In this document: in pieces, positions 17,960 through 27,125 of the stretch
Layout of the letters: every line of letters starts with the position of its first letter
Position numbering within the stretch: the first letter of the stretch is position 1
Assembly (NCBI GenBank): GCA_002937505.1
Contig: PTJY01000001.1
Location: 408,986 to 472,985 of the forward strand
DNA: 64,000 bases
Reading direction: 5' to 3'
Source: Alphaproteobacteria bacterium MarineAlpha12_Bin1
GTDB lineage: Bacteria > Pseudomonadota > Alphaproteobacteria > UBA6615
Notes under the pieces: generated by a model
What the model saw: the letters and a program-made list of their open reading frames with translations, nothing else
Told to the model about the DNA's origin: nothing
The model's database searches: none
Translations under genes and position numbers: made by a program

Positions 17960-19744
17960 CTATTTTCCTTCAGGAGAAACCAGCTTGACGTCATTTGGGT
18001 GTACATTTTGTGGAACGTAATCATCCACGGTTCCGGGCACACTGAATGAATAAGCCCAACGATAGACAACAGGCAACTCCTTGGAAAAGTTACCATGCCC
18101 AGGAGGAACAGTTTCAGTTTGCCATTCCAAAGAAGTCGCTTTCCACGGGTTTCGTTCCGATGGCTTCCCTTTGAAAACACTCACCAGAATATTATAAATA
18201 AATACCAACTGCGCAAAACCAACGATTAGAGCTGCCACGGTAATAAATGCATTTAAGTCTGCTGCTGAATCAGGAATGAAGCTTGTGTCCTCCATTGACC
18301 AATAACGACGTGGAACACCAACAAATCCTAAATAATGCATTGGGAAATAAATGAGATAAGCTCCAATAAAGGTCACCCAAAAATGGAATCTTCCCATCGC
18401 GTCATTAAGCATTCGACCGGTCATTAATGGGAACCAGTGATATATTGCACCAAAAACCACCAAGATTGGCGCAATACCCATTACCATATGAAAATGCGCC
18501 ACCACAAACATAGTATCAGAAAGGGGTACATCAACAATTACATTACCCAAAAAGAGGCCTGTAATTCCACCATTTACAAACGTAATTATAAAGGCAATGG
18601 CAAAAAGCATAGGTATTGTTAGATGAATATCACCTCGCCAAAGCGTCAACGTCCAATTATAGACCTTGATAGCCGTCGGAACTGCTATAATTAGCGTAGT
18701 TGTGGCAAAGAAGAAACCAAACCATGGATTCATACCACTTACATACATATGATGCGCCCATACAACGAAGCTAAGAGCTCCAATGGCAACAATTGCCCAC
18801 ACCATCATTCTATATCCAAAAATGTGTCTCCTAGCATGAATACTAAGTAGATCAGAGACGATTCCAAATGCAGGGAGAGCAACTATATAGACTTCAGGAT
18901 GACCAAAAAACCAAAACAGGTGTTGAAACAAGATGGGGCTACCACCTCCATATGACAGCTGTTCACCAAACTCAACAATAGCAGGCATAAAGAAGCTCGT
19001 TCCTAAAACACTATCAAGCGTCATCATTATGGCACTAACAAAAAGAGCCGGAAAAGCTAACAGCGCTAGAACCGTTGCTGTAAAAATACCCCAGATAGTC
19101 AAAGGCATCCTCATAAGAGTCATGCCCCGCGTGCGGGCCTGAAGTATTGTGACTACATAATTTAGACCGCCCATTGTGAAGCCAATGATGAAAAACGCGA
19201 GTGATACGAGCATTAATATAATTCCAAGCCCAGAACCTCCGGGTGTTCCCGAAAGAATTGCCTGGGGAGGATACAAGGTCCAACCCGCACCAGTTGGTCC
19301 TCCTGGTACAAAGAAACTCGCCACTAAAATCAATACGGCTAGAAGATACACCCAGTAGCTGAGCATATTGACATAAGGGAATACCATGTCACGTGCCCCT
19401 ACCATAAGCGGTATTAGATAATTACCAAATCCCCCCAAAAACAATGCAGTCAAAAGATAAATGACCATTATCATTCCATGCATAGTCACAAACTGAAGAT
19501 AGGAATCAGGACTAATAAAGGAAAACGTTTCAGGAAACCCAAGCTGCAGCCTCATTAGCCAAGACAGAACCAAGCCAACCATGCCTATAACAACAGCCGT
19601 TCCTGAATATTGAATTGCTATTACTTTAGCGTCCTGACAAAACACATATTTAGTCCAGAAACTATGTGCGTGATAGAGGTCAGCTTCAGGGACCTCAGCA
19701 GGGCTCACATTTTCTACTTTTTCCGGAGTGGTATCAACCATCAA
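17960..19744 (-). CDS. coxN: cytochrome c oxidase subunit I (CoxN-like, aa3 type)
   Basis: Catalytic subunit, reducing O2 to water with proton pumping. All redox ligands are present in 594 aa: low-spin heme His89 (TMHGMIM) and His419, active-site heme His417 (VAHFHM), CuB His282 with the cross-linked Tyr286 and the D-channel Glu284 in GHPEVY, and CuB His331-His332 (WAHHMY). The D-channel entrance Asp119 (GARDM) and the K-channel Lys360 (TAIKVY) are kept, so it reads as a fully pumping A1-type enzyme. It has 12 expected helices plus a C-terminal extension. It lies between subunits II and III-like on one strand. Confidence 0.96.
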   Translation of the reverse strand: MMVDTTPEKVENVSPAEVPEADLYHAHSFWTKYVFCQDAKVIAIQYSGTAVVIGMVGLVLSWLMRLQLGFPETFSFISPDSYLQFVTMHGMIMVIYLLTALFLGGFGNYLIPLMVGARDMVFPYVNMLSYWVYLLAVLILVASFFVPGGPTGAGWTLYPPQAILSGTPGGSGLGIILMLVSLAFFIIGFTMGGLNYVVTILQARTRGMTLMRMPLTIWGIFTATVLALLAFPALFVSAIMMTLDSVLGTSFFMPAIVEFGEQLSYGGGSPILFQHLFWFFGHPEVYIVALPAFGIVSDLLSIHARRHIFGYRMMVWAIVAIGALSFVVWAHHMYVSGMNPWFGFFFATTTLIIAVPTAIKVYNWTLTLWRGDIHLTIPMLFAIAFIITFVNGGITGLFLGNVIVDVPLSDTMFVVAHFHMVMGIAPILVVFGAIYHWFPLMTGRMLNDAMGRFHFWVTFIGAYLIYFPMHYLGFVGVPRRYWSMEDTSFIPDSAADLNAFITVAALIVGFAQLVFIYNILVSVFKGKPSERNPWKATSLEWQTETVPPGHGNFSKELPVVYRWAYSFSVPGTVDDYVPQNVHPNDVKLVSPEGK

Positions 19745-19798
19745 CTAACCCTCATTTATCTTTCTTAATTATAACTTAAACTTAAGTTTTAACTTTCA

Positions 19799-20689
19799 TC
19801 AACGTTGAGTTACCTTGTCTTTGAATTGTGAGTTCATAGCCATCCTTGAAGTCTCTGATGACTTTTTATTCAATGCAGCACGCATTTCAGCAAAAGTCTC
19901 TTGTTCTGAAAGCCAGGTTTGATAAGCTTCCTTCTCTACAACTTCGACCCCACCTCGCATGGAGTAGTGGCTAGTTCCGCAAAGCTCAACACAAATAACA
20001 TCAAAAGTTCCAGTTCTAGTAGGGGTTAACCAATAATAGGTAACCATACCAGGAACCATATCCATTTTTGCTCTAAATTGTGGCACATAAAAATTATGTA
20101 AAACGTCAACGGATCTTAATAATAGGTGAACTGGCTGCCCCAGCTGAAGATGCATACCATAGCCATCCTCAACAATAATATCATCCTGGCCATTTGGATC
20201 ATCTAGATGCAATCCAAAAGGATTGTCATCGTTTATAAGAGTTGCATCGCTTTTACCTAATTTTCCATCAGCTCCTGGGTATCGGTATCCCCACTCCCAC
20301 TGTTTCCCCATAACCTCAACTTGTACAGCGTCTTCTGGCACAGTTACATAATCATCCCAGACAATTAAGCCCGGCGCTAATAGTCCAATGACGCCGAGTG
20401 CAGTTATAGCTGTAAGCCAAACCTCCAGCTTCTTATTTTCAGGATTATACTCTGCCTTATGATTTGATTCTGATGACGAATTTCCAGAACCTGAGTGCCA
20501 GCGATATATGCAATAAGCGCAAAATAATAATATTAATATATAAGCTACCCCAGTAATCCAGAAAGTGATGTCAATGGTGGTGTCCATGCCACCCCAATTC
20601 GAGGCTATCTCAGTTGACCACCAGGGCGTGTAGAGGTGAAAGATCAGCGAGCCGATCGCCACTAAAGCCACAATGATTGCTACCCACAT
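19799..20689 (-). CDS. coxM: cytochrome c oxidase subunit II (CoxM-like)
   Basis: Subunit II with two N-terminal membrane helices and a periplasmic CuA domain (296 aa). The complete CuA set is His198 (LHNFYVPQF), Cys233, Glu235, Cys237, His241 and Met244 (CVELCGTSHYSM), and the electron-entry aromatic motif QWEWGYRYPG is at about 130-139. An Asp/Gly-rich insertion (about 140-172) between these segments distinguishes it from mitochondrial-type subunit II and is reminiscent of CoxM-type proteins. No cytochrome c domain is fused, so an external donor is needed. It is the first gene of the oxidase operon, divergent from ctaA. Confidence 0.94.
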   Translation of the reverse strand: MWVAIIVALVAIGSLIFHLYTPWWSTEIASNWGGMDTTIDITFWITGVAYILILLFCAYCIYRWHSGSGNSSSESNHKAEYNPENKKLEVWLTAITALGVIGLLAPGLIVWDDYVTVPEDAVQVEVMGKQWEWGYRYPGADGKLGKSDATLINDDNPFGLHLDDPNGQDDIIVEDGYGMHLQLGQPVHLLLRSVDVLHNFYVPQFRAKMDMVPGMVTYYWLTPTRTGTFDVICVELCGTSHYSMRGGVEVVEKEAYQTWLSEQETFAEMRAALNKKSSETSRMAMNSQFKDKVTQR

Positions 20690-21038
20690 TCAATCGATAT
20701 CCCTACTATTAAAGAGGGCCAAAATAATTAATATTTAACCCTAATTATGTTTATAAAAGACCAAAAAACTATTAGGCCCTTATTTAAGATCAAGCCCTCA
20801 AATTTTTAAGGGCTAGTTTGATAAAAATCATCTTTTTATACTTGTTTACAAATATGTCCTACTCTTTGTTTAATGATTTTACAACATGGTGATGTTTCGA
20901 GCCACTAGTTGATGTCATAAATGAGTGCGACGTTGAGACGCAGAACCTTTACCCTCTAACTGCGACGGATGGGCGCGCCCAGTTGTAACAAGGCCATCCT
21001 ATAGTCACGTTGATCAGTTAAGGAGCCTAATTTCGATA
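20690..21038. other. Divergent coxM-ctaA intergenic region
   Basis: 349 bases without an annotated gene. The half next to coxM is AT-rich and probably holds its promoter. The half next to ctaA is strikingly GC-richer and contains the candidate structured leader listed separately. AAGGAG at 21020-21025 is 13 bases from the ctaA ATG, a wide spacing. Confidence 0.5.
20921..20999 (+). promoter_or_regulatory. Candidate structured leader and short upstream ORF before ctaA
   Basis: Seen: a hairpin TGCG/CGCA (20926-20929 with 20939-20942). Two further helices cross each other, AACTG/CAGTT (20958-20962 with 20980-20984) and GGATGG/CCATCC (20967-20972 with 20994-20999), so they would form an H-type pseudoknot or two alternative states. 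A 12-codon frame (MSATLRRRTFTL) starts at 20921 and stops at 20957, without an obvious ribosome-binding site. No known riboswitch family was recognised. Regulation of heme A synthesis is only an inference. Confidence 0.35.
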
Positions 21039-22085
21039 ATGAACATTCAGAATCAAACTAATACATTTAAGCCAAAAAATAATGAAGTCTCTAATTGGCT
21101 TTTATTGATAGCGCTAATGGTATTAATCATGGTTCTAATTGGCGGCATTACCAGACTCACTGGCTCAGGTCTGTCCATGGTTGAATGGAGGCCTTTAATG
21201 GGGTTTTTACCTCCCATGTCTAACGAAGAGTGGATTAGAGTTTTTAGTCTTTACAAAAAAAGCCCGGAATTTATCGAAATAAACAACGCTATCAGTCTTT
21301 CTGACTTTAAAGAAATATTTTGGTGGGAATATATTCATAGACTCTGGGGGCGGCTTATTGGCATAGCTTTTGTCATTCCATTTTTATGGTTTTTATTTAA
21401 AGGCCTGATTAATAAGTCCCTTGCCCCAAGACTACTCTTGTTATTCATACTTGGAGGAGCTCAAGGTGTTCTTGGCTGGTACATGGTTAAAAGTGGTCTC
21501 GTCGACAAGCCTGAGGTAAGTCAGTATAGGCTAGCAGCTCACTTGGTTTTTGCACTTGTACTCTATCTTGGTCTTATATGGACTGCATTGGAACTTAGAT
21601 ATCCAAAATCTGAAAACAGTCAACCGCATCAAACATATAAAAGTTTAAAGGCTTTGGCCCAGTTAATCTTTGTTTTCGTATTTATCACAATCTTTTCTGG
21701 GGCATTGGTAGCAGGCACAGACGCAGGCTTTTATTTTAATACCTTTCCTCTTATGGATGGCTCTTTGATTCCCGAAAACTACTTTCCTCAACCATGGTAT
21801 GTTAGCGCTTTTGAAGACATAGCTACTGTGCAGTTTCATCATCGAGCATTAGCGATAATCACATTTATAATTGCCGTTATAACTTGGTGGTATAGTCGCG
21901 GGACTATGTTAGAAAAAAGAGCACAAATGGCCGCAAACATTTTAATAATCATTGCCTTAGCACAAGTTACATTAGGAATATCGACACTTGTTTTGGGAGT
22001 CCCGGTTTCCCTTGCAGCTTTGCATCAAACCTTTGCAGTGCTTCTACTAAGCGCCTCAGTTTGGTTTGTATTTGAACTACGCTAG
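21039..22085 (+). CDS. ctaA: heme A synthase (COX15/CtaA type 2)
   Basis: Oxidises the methyl group of heme o to the formyl group of heme a in the membrane. 348 aa with about eight helices. The start of helix 1 (GGITRLTGSGLSMVEW) is the type 2 family signature, and the heme-ligand histidines include His100 in EYIHRLWGR, the FHHRALA motif of the second half and ALHQTF. It is divergent from the oxidase operon and complements ctaB 6 kb away, so heme a production and oxidase genes are grouped. Confidence 0.95.
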   Translation: MNIQNQTNTFKPKNNEVSNWLLLIALMVLIMVLIGGITRLTGSGLSMVEWRPLMGFLPPMSNEEWIRVFSLYKKSPEFIEINNAISLSDFKEIFWWEYIHRLWGRLIGIAFVIPFLWFLFKGLINKSLAPRLLLLFILGGAQGVLGWYMVKSGLVDKPEVSQYRLAAHLVFALVLYLGLIWTALELRYPKSENSQPHQTYKSLKALAQLIFVFVFITIFSGALVAGTDAGFYFNTFPLMDGSLIPENYFPQPWYVSAFEDIATVQFHHRALAIITFIIAVITWWYSRGTMLEKRAQMAANILIIIALAQVTLGISTLVLGVPVSLAALHQTFAVLLLSASVWFVFELR

Positions 22086-22162
22086 TCAAATCATATAGCC
22101 CAAGAAAAAACTAAAGTTTCTTTTTCTAACTTCTCCCCTTCAGCCAACTAATCAGCAGCTGT

Positions 22163-22588
22163 TTATTTAGAAAATAAATTGGCTTGTATTTCTGAAATCA
22201 ATGTTTCCAGCTCATCTTCACCATATTTTTTAATGGGATTCGCACCCCAGACAGGAAGGGGCCAAGCGGCGTCATTCTTAAACCTGGCAATAATATGTAT
22301 ATGAAGTTGTGAAACCTGATTACCAAGTGCAGCAACATTGAGCTTGTCAGGTTTAAACAATTTCTCCATTTCCTTGCTAATAAAAGTAATTTCAGAAAAA
22401 ACACCTTTGAAACATTCGGGGGGTAATTCATGTAACTCCCTAATATTTTTTATTTGTGGAACCAAAATAAGCCAGGGATAATTTGAGTCGTTCATCAAAA
22501 GAACCCTGCAAAAATGCAAGCGATTTATTTCGATCGTATCTTCAGCAAGTTTTGGATCCACTTTAAAATCCGCTGATGGAAGATTCAT
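22163..22588 (-). CDS. HIT-like family protein (atypical histidine triad)
   Basis: Nucleotide-binding HIT-superfamily protein of 141 aa. The region NQVSQLHIHIIARF contains His96 and His98, the first and catalytic middle histidines of H-x-H-x-H, but the third triad position is Ile. A conserved PLPVWG follows. This QLHIH(V/I)IAR form is a recurring bacterial subgroup whose substrate is unclear; the superfamily as a whole hydrolyses nucleoside phosphoramidates or dinucleoside polyphosphates. The ATG at 22588 is chosen over a TTG at 22597. It is convergent with ctaA. Confidence 0.82.
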   Translation of the reverse strand: MNLPSADFKVDPKLAEDTIEINRLHFCRVLLMNDSNYPWLILVPQIKNIRELHELPPECFKGVFSEITFISKEMEKLFKPDKLNVAALGNQVSQLHIHIIARFKNDAAWPLPVWGANPIKKYGEDELETLISEIQANLFSK

Positions 22589-22655
22589 TTTTCCCAAGAT
22601 GAAATACCTTTAATTATTTTTTGCATAAAAAATAATTTAGCGCTGCTTTAAATAG

Positions 22656-23900
22656 TTAAGTCCGCTTGATTCTTTTTGCAAAAACCATCCAAAACAAAGC
22701 TAAGACTTGCAGAATTAATGCTGCTGAGAACGCATAACGATACCCTGCAGCGTCGTAACCCCCGTTTTCTCTAGTTGGCCAAAAATTTATGATCTCACCT
22801 ATTCCCCATTGTATAGAAAAGGCAGCCACAAATATAAGGAGGTTCATTCCTGTTGTGGCTCTGCCTATAAGCTGCTTATCAAATTCTTTTGAAAGAACCG
22901 AAAAACTCAAAACACCAATCGAACCCAACATCCCAAAAATAAACCAAAGTATATGCGGTGCAGAGGTCCACTCAATAATAACAAAAAATTGTACTATTAT
23001 AAAAAACATCATACCGGTACCCACAACTATGATTGGCTCAATGCTTTTTTTCGCCAGCCAAACGGCTGCAACCCCTATAAAAACATTACCAAAAACAAAA
23101 CCGATAGCTCCAAATAACAAGGTAATGCTAACCCCGTCAGGTGCTAATTTAGCTAAATCTCTTAGCCAAGGACCCGCCCATAATGTTTGTATTGCTAGAA
23201 ATGTACCCTGTGATAAAGCTGTTATTGGTGCCAGCCTCCAAAACATTAGTCTCCCATAAATTTTTCTTAAATCTCTAATTTGACTAGTAATGTTATCAGA
23301 AGGGTTATCTCTGCTTTTTTCAGGTACACAAAACCATATAACCAAAGAGACAAAGAGAGTAGCAAGAGCCAAGACAAGAAATCCATTTCGCCAGCCTATG
23401 TCTGCTACTAAGTATTGTGTCGGAGCGGTAGCAGTAATTGCCCCTAAGCCACCACTGGCCATAATAAATCCATTCGCCATTGGAAGCTTTTCTAGAGGAA
23501 ACCACTCTCCCATAGCTTTAAATGCGGCCATCAAGCAGGCGGCTACACCCAATCCAATCAAGGCACGGCCCATTACCAAGCCCCACAGTCCTTGACCCTG
23601 ACTAAACACCAGCGATCCTGCTGCTGCAACCAAAAGCAATACTGCCACTGTCCTACGAGGACCACGACTATCAAGAAAAAATCCTAGAGGCAGTTGGGCT
23701 GCTGCAAAAGCTATGAAGTATGCACTTGTTAAAAGCCCTAGACCTCCTGCACCGATACTCAGTTCTTCAACCAGATTAGGCCCTATAACTGCATTAACAG
23801 TTCTATAAAGATAGGAGAGAAAATAGCCTAGAGCAAACGGAAGAAAAACACGCGCCACTAACCAGTAAAGCCTTTGTTCCTTCTTCTTTATAATATTCAT
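22656..23900 (-). CDS. MFS transporter
   Basis: A 12-helix major facilitator superfamily permease (about 414 aa). It has the loop 2-3 signature region FFLDSRGPRRTVA and a central cytoplasmic loop around residue 205. Helix 1 carries YRTVNAVIGPNL, a feature of MFS carriers for organic anions and sugar acids. The ATG at 23900 is used because the upstream in-frame codon is TTG. It is 23 bases downstream of the crotonase gene on the same strand and probably co-transcribed, so a carboxylic-acid substrate is plausible. Direction and substrate are undetermined. Confidence 0.85.
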   Translation of the reverse strand: MNIIKKKEQRLYWLVARVFLPFALGYFLSYLYRTVNAVIGPNLVEELSIGAGGLGLLTSAYFIAFAAAQLPLGFFLDSRGPRRTVAVLLLVAAAGSLVFSQGQGLWGLVMGRALIGLGVAACLMAAFKAMGEWFPLEKLPMANGFIMASGGLGAITATAPTQYLVADIGWRNGFLVLALATLFVSLVIWFCVPEKSRDNPSDNITSQIRDLRKIYGRLMFWRLAPITALSQGTFLAIQTLWAGPWLRDLAKLAPDGVSITLLFGAIGFVFGNVFIGVAAVWLAKKSIEPIIVVGTGMMFFIIVQFFVIIEWTSAPHILWFIFGMLGSIGVLSFSVLSKEFDKQLIGRATTGMNLLIFVAAFSIQWGIGEIINFWPTRENGGYDAAGYRYAFSAALILQVLALFWMVFAKRIKRT

Positions 23901-23929
23901 ATCCAATAAATAATTATTAAATTTACAGT

Positions 23930-24709
23930 CTACTTACCTTTAAAGATTGGTTTTCTGCCTTCAACGAAGGCCTTAAACCCTTCTTCATAATCTTCACTAT
24001 CCGCGTAGTCATATTGCTCATCTAACTCTGTAGAGCTGTAGGGCCCACTTTGATCTATCCTTCGAATTGCTTTTCTATGCCATTTTGCAGTTAGTGGAGC
24101 TCCGTTGGCCACATTTCTAGCAACGGACATAGTCTCTTCAAAGAGTTTCTCATCATCTACAACTCGAGTAATTAAGTTTTTTGATTTAGCCTCAGTTGCT
24201 GTAAAAATACGTCCCTCCAATAGCACTTCAATTGCAGTAGCTTTTCCTCCTGCGTCGATTAAAAGTTCTAATAGAGAATACGATAGGAATAAGCCTACAT
24301 TTTTGGCTGGCACACCAAACTTGGCTGAAACTCCAGCAATTCGCAAATCACAACCTAATGCTAGCTCAAATCCTCCACCAAGACAAAAACCATTAATCAT
24401 AGCAATAATGGGGATTTGGCAAGTATGTGCTGCGTCAAATGCACGAGCTGTAACTTCCTCATACAACTTAACTTTTTCTCTTGTAGATCGCTCTGACTCA
24501 AAGCCACTTATGTCAGCTCCAGCACAAAAAGCTGCGTCGCCTGCCCCCTTAATAATCAAACATCTTAGGTCATTATTCTCACCTAATTCATTTAGGGTGT
24601 CTGCCAGCTTAATCCAGTCTTTTTGACGCAGTGCATTTCTTTTTGCAGGTCTATTAATGGTTACGATCCCTATATCTCCTCTTAAATCTGCTGTTACTGA
24701 ATCCACCAT
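23930..24709 (-). CDS. enoyl-CoA hydratase/isomerase (crotonase) family protein
   Basis: Crotonase-fold acyl-CoA enzyme (259 aa from the ATG at 24709, which has AGGTG at good spacing; an ATG at 24715 is too close to it). The two oxyanion-hole segments are present: FCAGADISGF near 61-70 and GFCLGGGFELALG near 107-119. The segment after GVPAKNVGLF reads LSYSLLELLIDAGG and lacks the usual Pro-Gly-Ala-Gly-Gly/Glu arrangement of true hydratases. The reaction may therefore differ from hydration (isomerase, lyase, hydrolase). It is upstream of an MFS carrier in the same orientation. Confidence 0.85.
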   Translation of the reverse strand: MVDSVTADLRGDIGIVTINRPAKRNALRQKDWIKLADTLNELGENNDLRCLIIKGAGDAAFCAGADISGFESERSTREKVKLYEEVTARAFDAAHTCQIPIIAMINGFCLGGGFELALGCDLRIAGVSAKFGVPAKNVGLFLSYSLLELLIDAGGKATAIEVLLEGRIFTATEAKSKNLITRVVDDEKLFEETMSVARNVANGAPLTAKWHRKAIRRIDQSGPYSSTELDEQYDYADSEDYEEGFKAFVEGRKPIFKGK

Positions 24710-24802
24710 ATACATTCACCTATTTCATGATTTAATTTTCAATTATGCGAAAAAGAATAAATATTTAAATTTTGACCTTTAGAATAACAACACAGCAAAA
24801 TA

Positions 24803-25864
24803 TTAGTAGGCAATTGAGCTCGGCTTTTCACTAAATGTTTTAAGAGAGTCTTCTAGCAAACCTTTATCCACATTACGGGTTATAAAAACTATTCGGGTTC
24901 TTCTATCTTCTGACGGCCAGGCTTTTAGCTCTACAGGCGGATGAAACACATGCTGAACACCGTGAATTATTATAGGGCCATCCATTTCTGTCACATTAAC
25001 TATACCCTTAATTCGTAATAAATCAGGCCCTTTAATTAGCATAATTAGATCAAACCATTGTTCTATAGAATCCAATCTTATTGGTTGATCATAGGTCACA
25101 CAAAAAGCCCGAATGTTATCATCATGTTTATTAATGTTTAAATGCAGTGACTGGTGGTCATGTGATGCAGAGTACTCTTCCTCCTTCAACCATTTGTCTA
25201 CGTCAGGAGTCTTCTTAGACAGATCGTAAAGGCCACAGCCAAATATATCATCAGTAGAAACATTTCCATTCAGAACTGTAATGCTAGGAGCGGCAGGATT
25301 AATTAGTCTTAACCTTTTACGAATCTCGTCAATTTCTTTATCACCCACTAAGTCTGACTTGGTGATTAGTAAACGATCTGCAACTGCAACCTGTTTTACC
25401 GATTCATATTGTGTGTCTAGTGTGGTCTCTCCAACTGCAGCATCAATTGTTGTTATAACTCCATCAAGGCGATAATACTGAGTTACCAGATCATCACCCA
25501 TAAGCGTATGTAAAATAGGGGCCGGATCAGCTAAACCCGTCGTTTCAATTAAAACTTTTTTAAATGGTGGTGTCTCACCCCGAGCCCTGATTACAATAAG
25601 ATCTCGTAGTGTGTTGACCAGATCACCTCTAACTGTACAGCATAAACAGCCATTATTGAGTAATACCATGTCTTCGCTGCCACCAACTACAAACTCATGA
25701 TCAAGCCCAATTTCGCCAAACTCATTGACTATAACTGCTGTATTATTCATGTCCGGTTGTTGCAGCAGATGGTTCAAGACGGTTGTTTTACCACTACCAA
25801 GAAAACCTGTAAGCAGGGATACAGGAATGGGGTTGGATTTTAGCTTTTTTTCTTTATCTCCCAT
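24803..25864 (-). CDS. CobW/COG0523-family metal-chaperone GTPase
   Basis: G3E-family GTPase of 353 aa that delivers a metal ion (zinc or cobalt, by family knowledge). The Walker A is GFLGSGKTT at 20-28, the metal-binding CLCC is at residues 73-76, the switch region reads ETTGLADPAP and the base-recognition motif is TKSD at 168-171. A His-containing linker (SHDHQSLHLNINKHDDN) and a C-terminal CobW_C domain follow. Divergent from hisI. No Zur box or cobalamin riboswitch was recognised upstream, so the metal is not decided by context. Confidence 0.88.
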   Translation of the reverse strand: MGDKEKKLKSNPIPVSLLTGFLGSGKTTVLNHLLQQPDMNNTAVIVNEFGEIGLDHEFVVGGSEDMVLLNNGCLCCTVRGDLVNTLRDLIVIRARGETPPFKKVLIETTGLADPAPILHTLMGDDLVTQYYRLDGVITTIDAAVGETTLDTQYESVKQVAVADRLLITKSDLVGDKEIDEIRKRLRLINPAAPSITVLNGNVSTDDIFGCGLYDLSKKTPDVDKWLKEEEYSASHDHQSLHLNINKHDDNIRAFCVTYDQPIRLDSIEQWFDLIMLIKGPDLLRIKGIVNVTEMDGPIIIHGVQHVFHPPVELKAWPSEDRRTRIVFITRNVDKGLLEDSLKTFSEKPSSIAY

Positions 25865-25895
25865 CTAAAGAGCTTCCTTAACTATTAGGCTTACC

Positions 25896-25926
25896 TTGAC
25901 ATCTAGTGGTGTAAAACCCTTATAAC
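25896..25926 (+). promoter_or_regulatory. Possible hisI promoter
   Basis: A perfect TTGACA (25896-25901) and TATAAC (25921-25926) occur on the + strand 59 bases before the hisI ATG. The 19-base spacer is longer than ideal, so this is tentative. Confidence 0.35.
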
Positions 25927-25984
25927 ATGTTTAGAGAAGCGCAGCAGACATTAAAAGAGGACAAAACCCAAAGGAAAAATTGAT

Positions 25985-26470
25985 ATGGCAACCAAAAACA
26001 CTAACTTTTTTGTTTTGCGCAAATCGATAAAACAAGTTGAAGAAGGCGACGAATTGGCACCGAAATTTGATGAAAAAGGTTTACTACCAGTTGTAACCAC
26101 CGATGCCTCAACTGGAGAGGTACTTATGCATGGATATATGAATAATGAGGCGTTAGAAAAAACAATTGTTAGTGGTGAAGCATACTACTGGAGTCGTAGC
26201 CGACAAGATTTATGGCATAAAGGTGCGACAAGCGGTTTAATTCAAGAAGTCGTGGAAATCCGAATTGATGATGATCAAGATGCTGTTTGGCTTCGTGTTA
26301 ACGTAAAAGGGGGCGCTAGCTGTCATGTGGGTTATCGCTCGTGTTTCTTCCGCTCCGTGCCTATAGGAGAAAACAAAGAATCACCTAAAAAGTTAAAGTT
26401 CGAAGAAACTGAGAAAGTCTTTGATCCAAAAGAAGTCTATGGAGACGCTCCAAACCCCACAAAGCTATAA
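25985..26470 (+). CDS. hisI: phosphoribosyl-AMP cyclohydrolase
   Basis: Third step of histidine biosynthesis, opening the purine ring of phosphoribosyl-AMP. The stand-alone HisI domain shows [12 protein letters not shown] near 46-57, [13 protein letters not shown] at 68-80, the magnesium-binding DDDQD at 95-99 and zinc cysteines Cys113 and Cys120 in [11 protein letters not shown]. It has no HisE domain. The protein has about 25 extra residues at each end compared with the core, the N-terminal one lysine-rich. No other his gene is in the window. Confidence 0.95.
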   Translation: MATKNTNFFVLRKSIKQVEEGDELAPKFDEKGLLPVVTTDASTGEVLMHGYMNNEALEKTIVSGEAYYWSRSRQDLWHKGATSGLIQEVVEIRIDDDQDAVWLRVNVKGGASCHVGYRSCFFRSVPIGENKESPKKLKFEETEKVFDPKEVYGDAPNPTKL

Positions 26471-26506
26471 AATTTTAATGACTAAGCTTACCAGTTTGGA
26501 AACAGA

Positions 26507-26829
26507 TTAGGTTTTTTGTATACCTGTTGGATGGGGCACACCATCAATTACCAACTTTGGCATAACGCTAACATCTATCAATTTAGGACGCGTATCCAGA
26601 TAGGCTCTCACAGAGGCAATAGTCTCTATGTTTTCTTAGAATTTCTCTAAGAGAGGAAACTTAGCAAGAAGCGATTTATCAAGTTTCGTGGAAAGATCTA
26701 AATGGTGAAAACGGCGAAATCGCAGGCTCGCGGGATATCATCTATAAAAAACTTACCTACACTAGATGAAAGTGTCCGATTTAAATCATCAAATCTTGAC
26801 AACAAAAATGGGGATATTTCATTTTCCTC
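26507..26829 (-). pseudogene. decayed glutathione S-transferase (C-terminal half)
   Basis: Read on the minus strand from 26829, one frame gives SRFDDLNRTLSSS, GKFFIDDIPRACDFAVF, then the protein continues only after a frameshift as HHLDLSTKLDK, LLAKFPLLEKF, an in-frame TAA, then IASVRAYLDTRPKLIDV and a tail ending at the stop at 26507-26509. This order, with the D-F-A-V-F helix and the FP-L-x-x-F and AYL-x-x-RP motifs, is the C-terminal helical domain of a glutathione S-transferase. One frameshift, one internal stop and loss of the N-terminal thioredoxin domain make it a remnant. Confidence 0.72.
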
Positions 26830-27125
26830 TCATTAAGTTTAATTTTCATACTGCATAAATGATGTGCTAGTTGTTCATTCCCCAACTCTCATTTACGAGG
26901 AAAACACATCATGTAAATCAACAGAATGATAAGGGGTAATGAAAACCAAAACGTCCACTTGTGTTTTTTTCGTTTATTTATCTAGCTAACCGCTTTCCCC
27001 AATTATCCAGATGCACCGGTCAAGGATGAGGTTGCAGACTGACCCCTGTCTTAGATCATCCATGTCACTCTGACTTGATTATATGCACTATTTCAACCAT
27101 ATAACCAAAGAAACACGGAACCTAT
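26830..27125. other. Intergenic stretch between the GST remnant and the CorC-like gene
   Basis: No gene seen. It contains an 8-base inverted repeat (ATGATGTG at 26859-26866 and CACATCAT at 26905-26912). Base composition rises towards the CorC-like gene. A possible weak promoter (TTGATT at 27075, TATAAC at 27100, spacer 19) precedes that gene. Confidence 0.4.
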
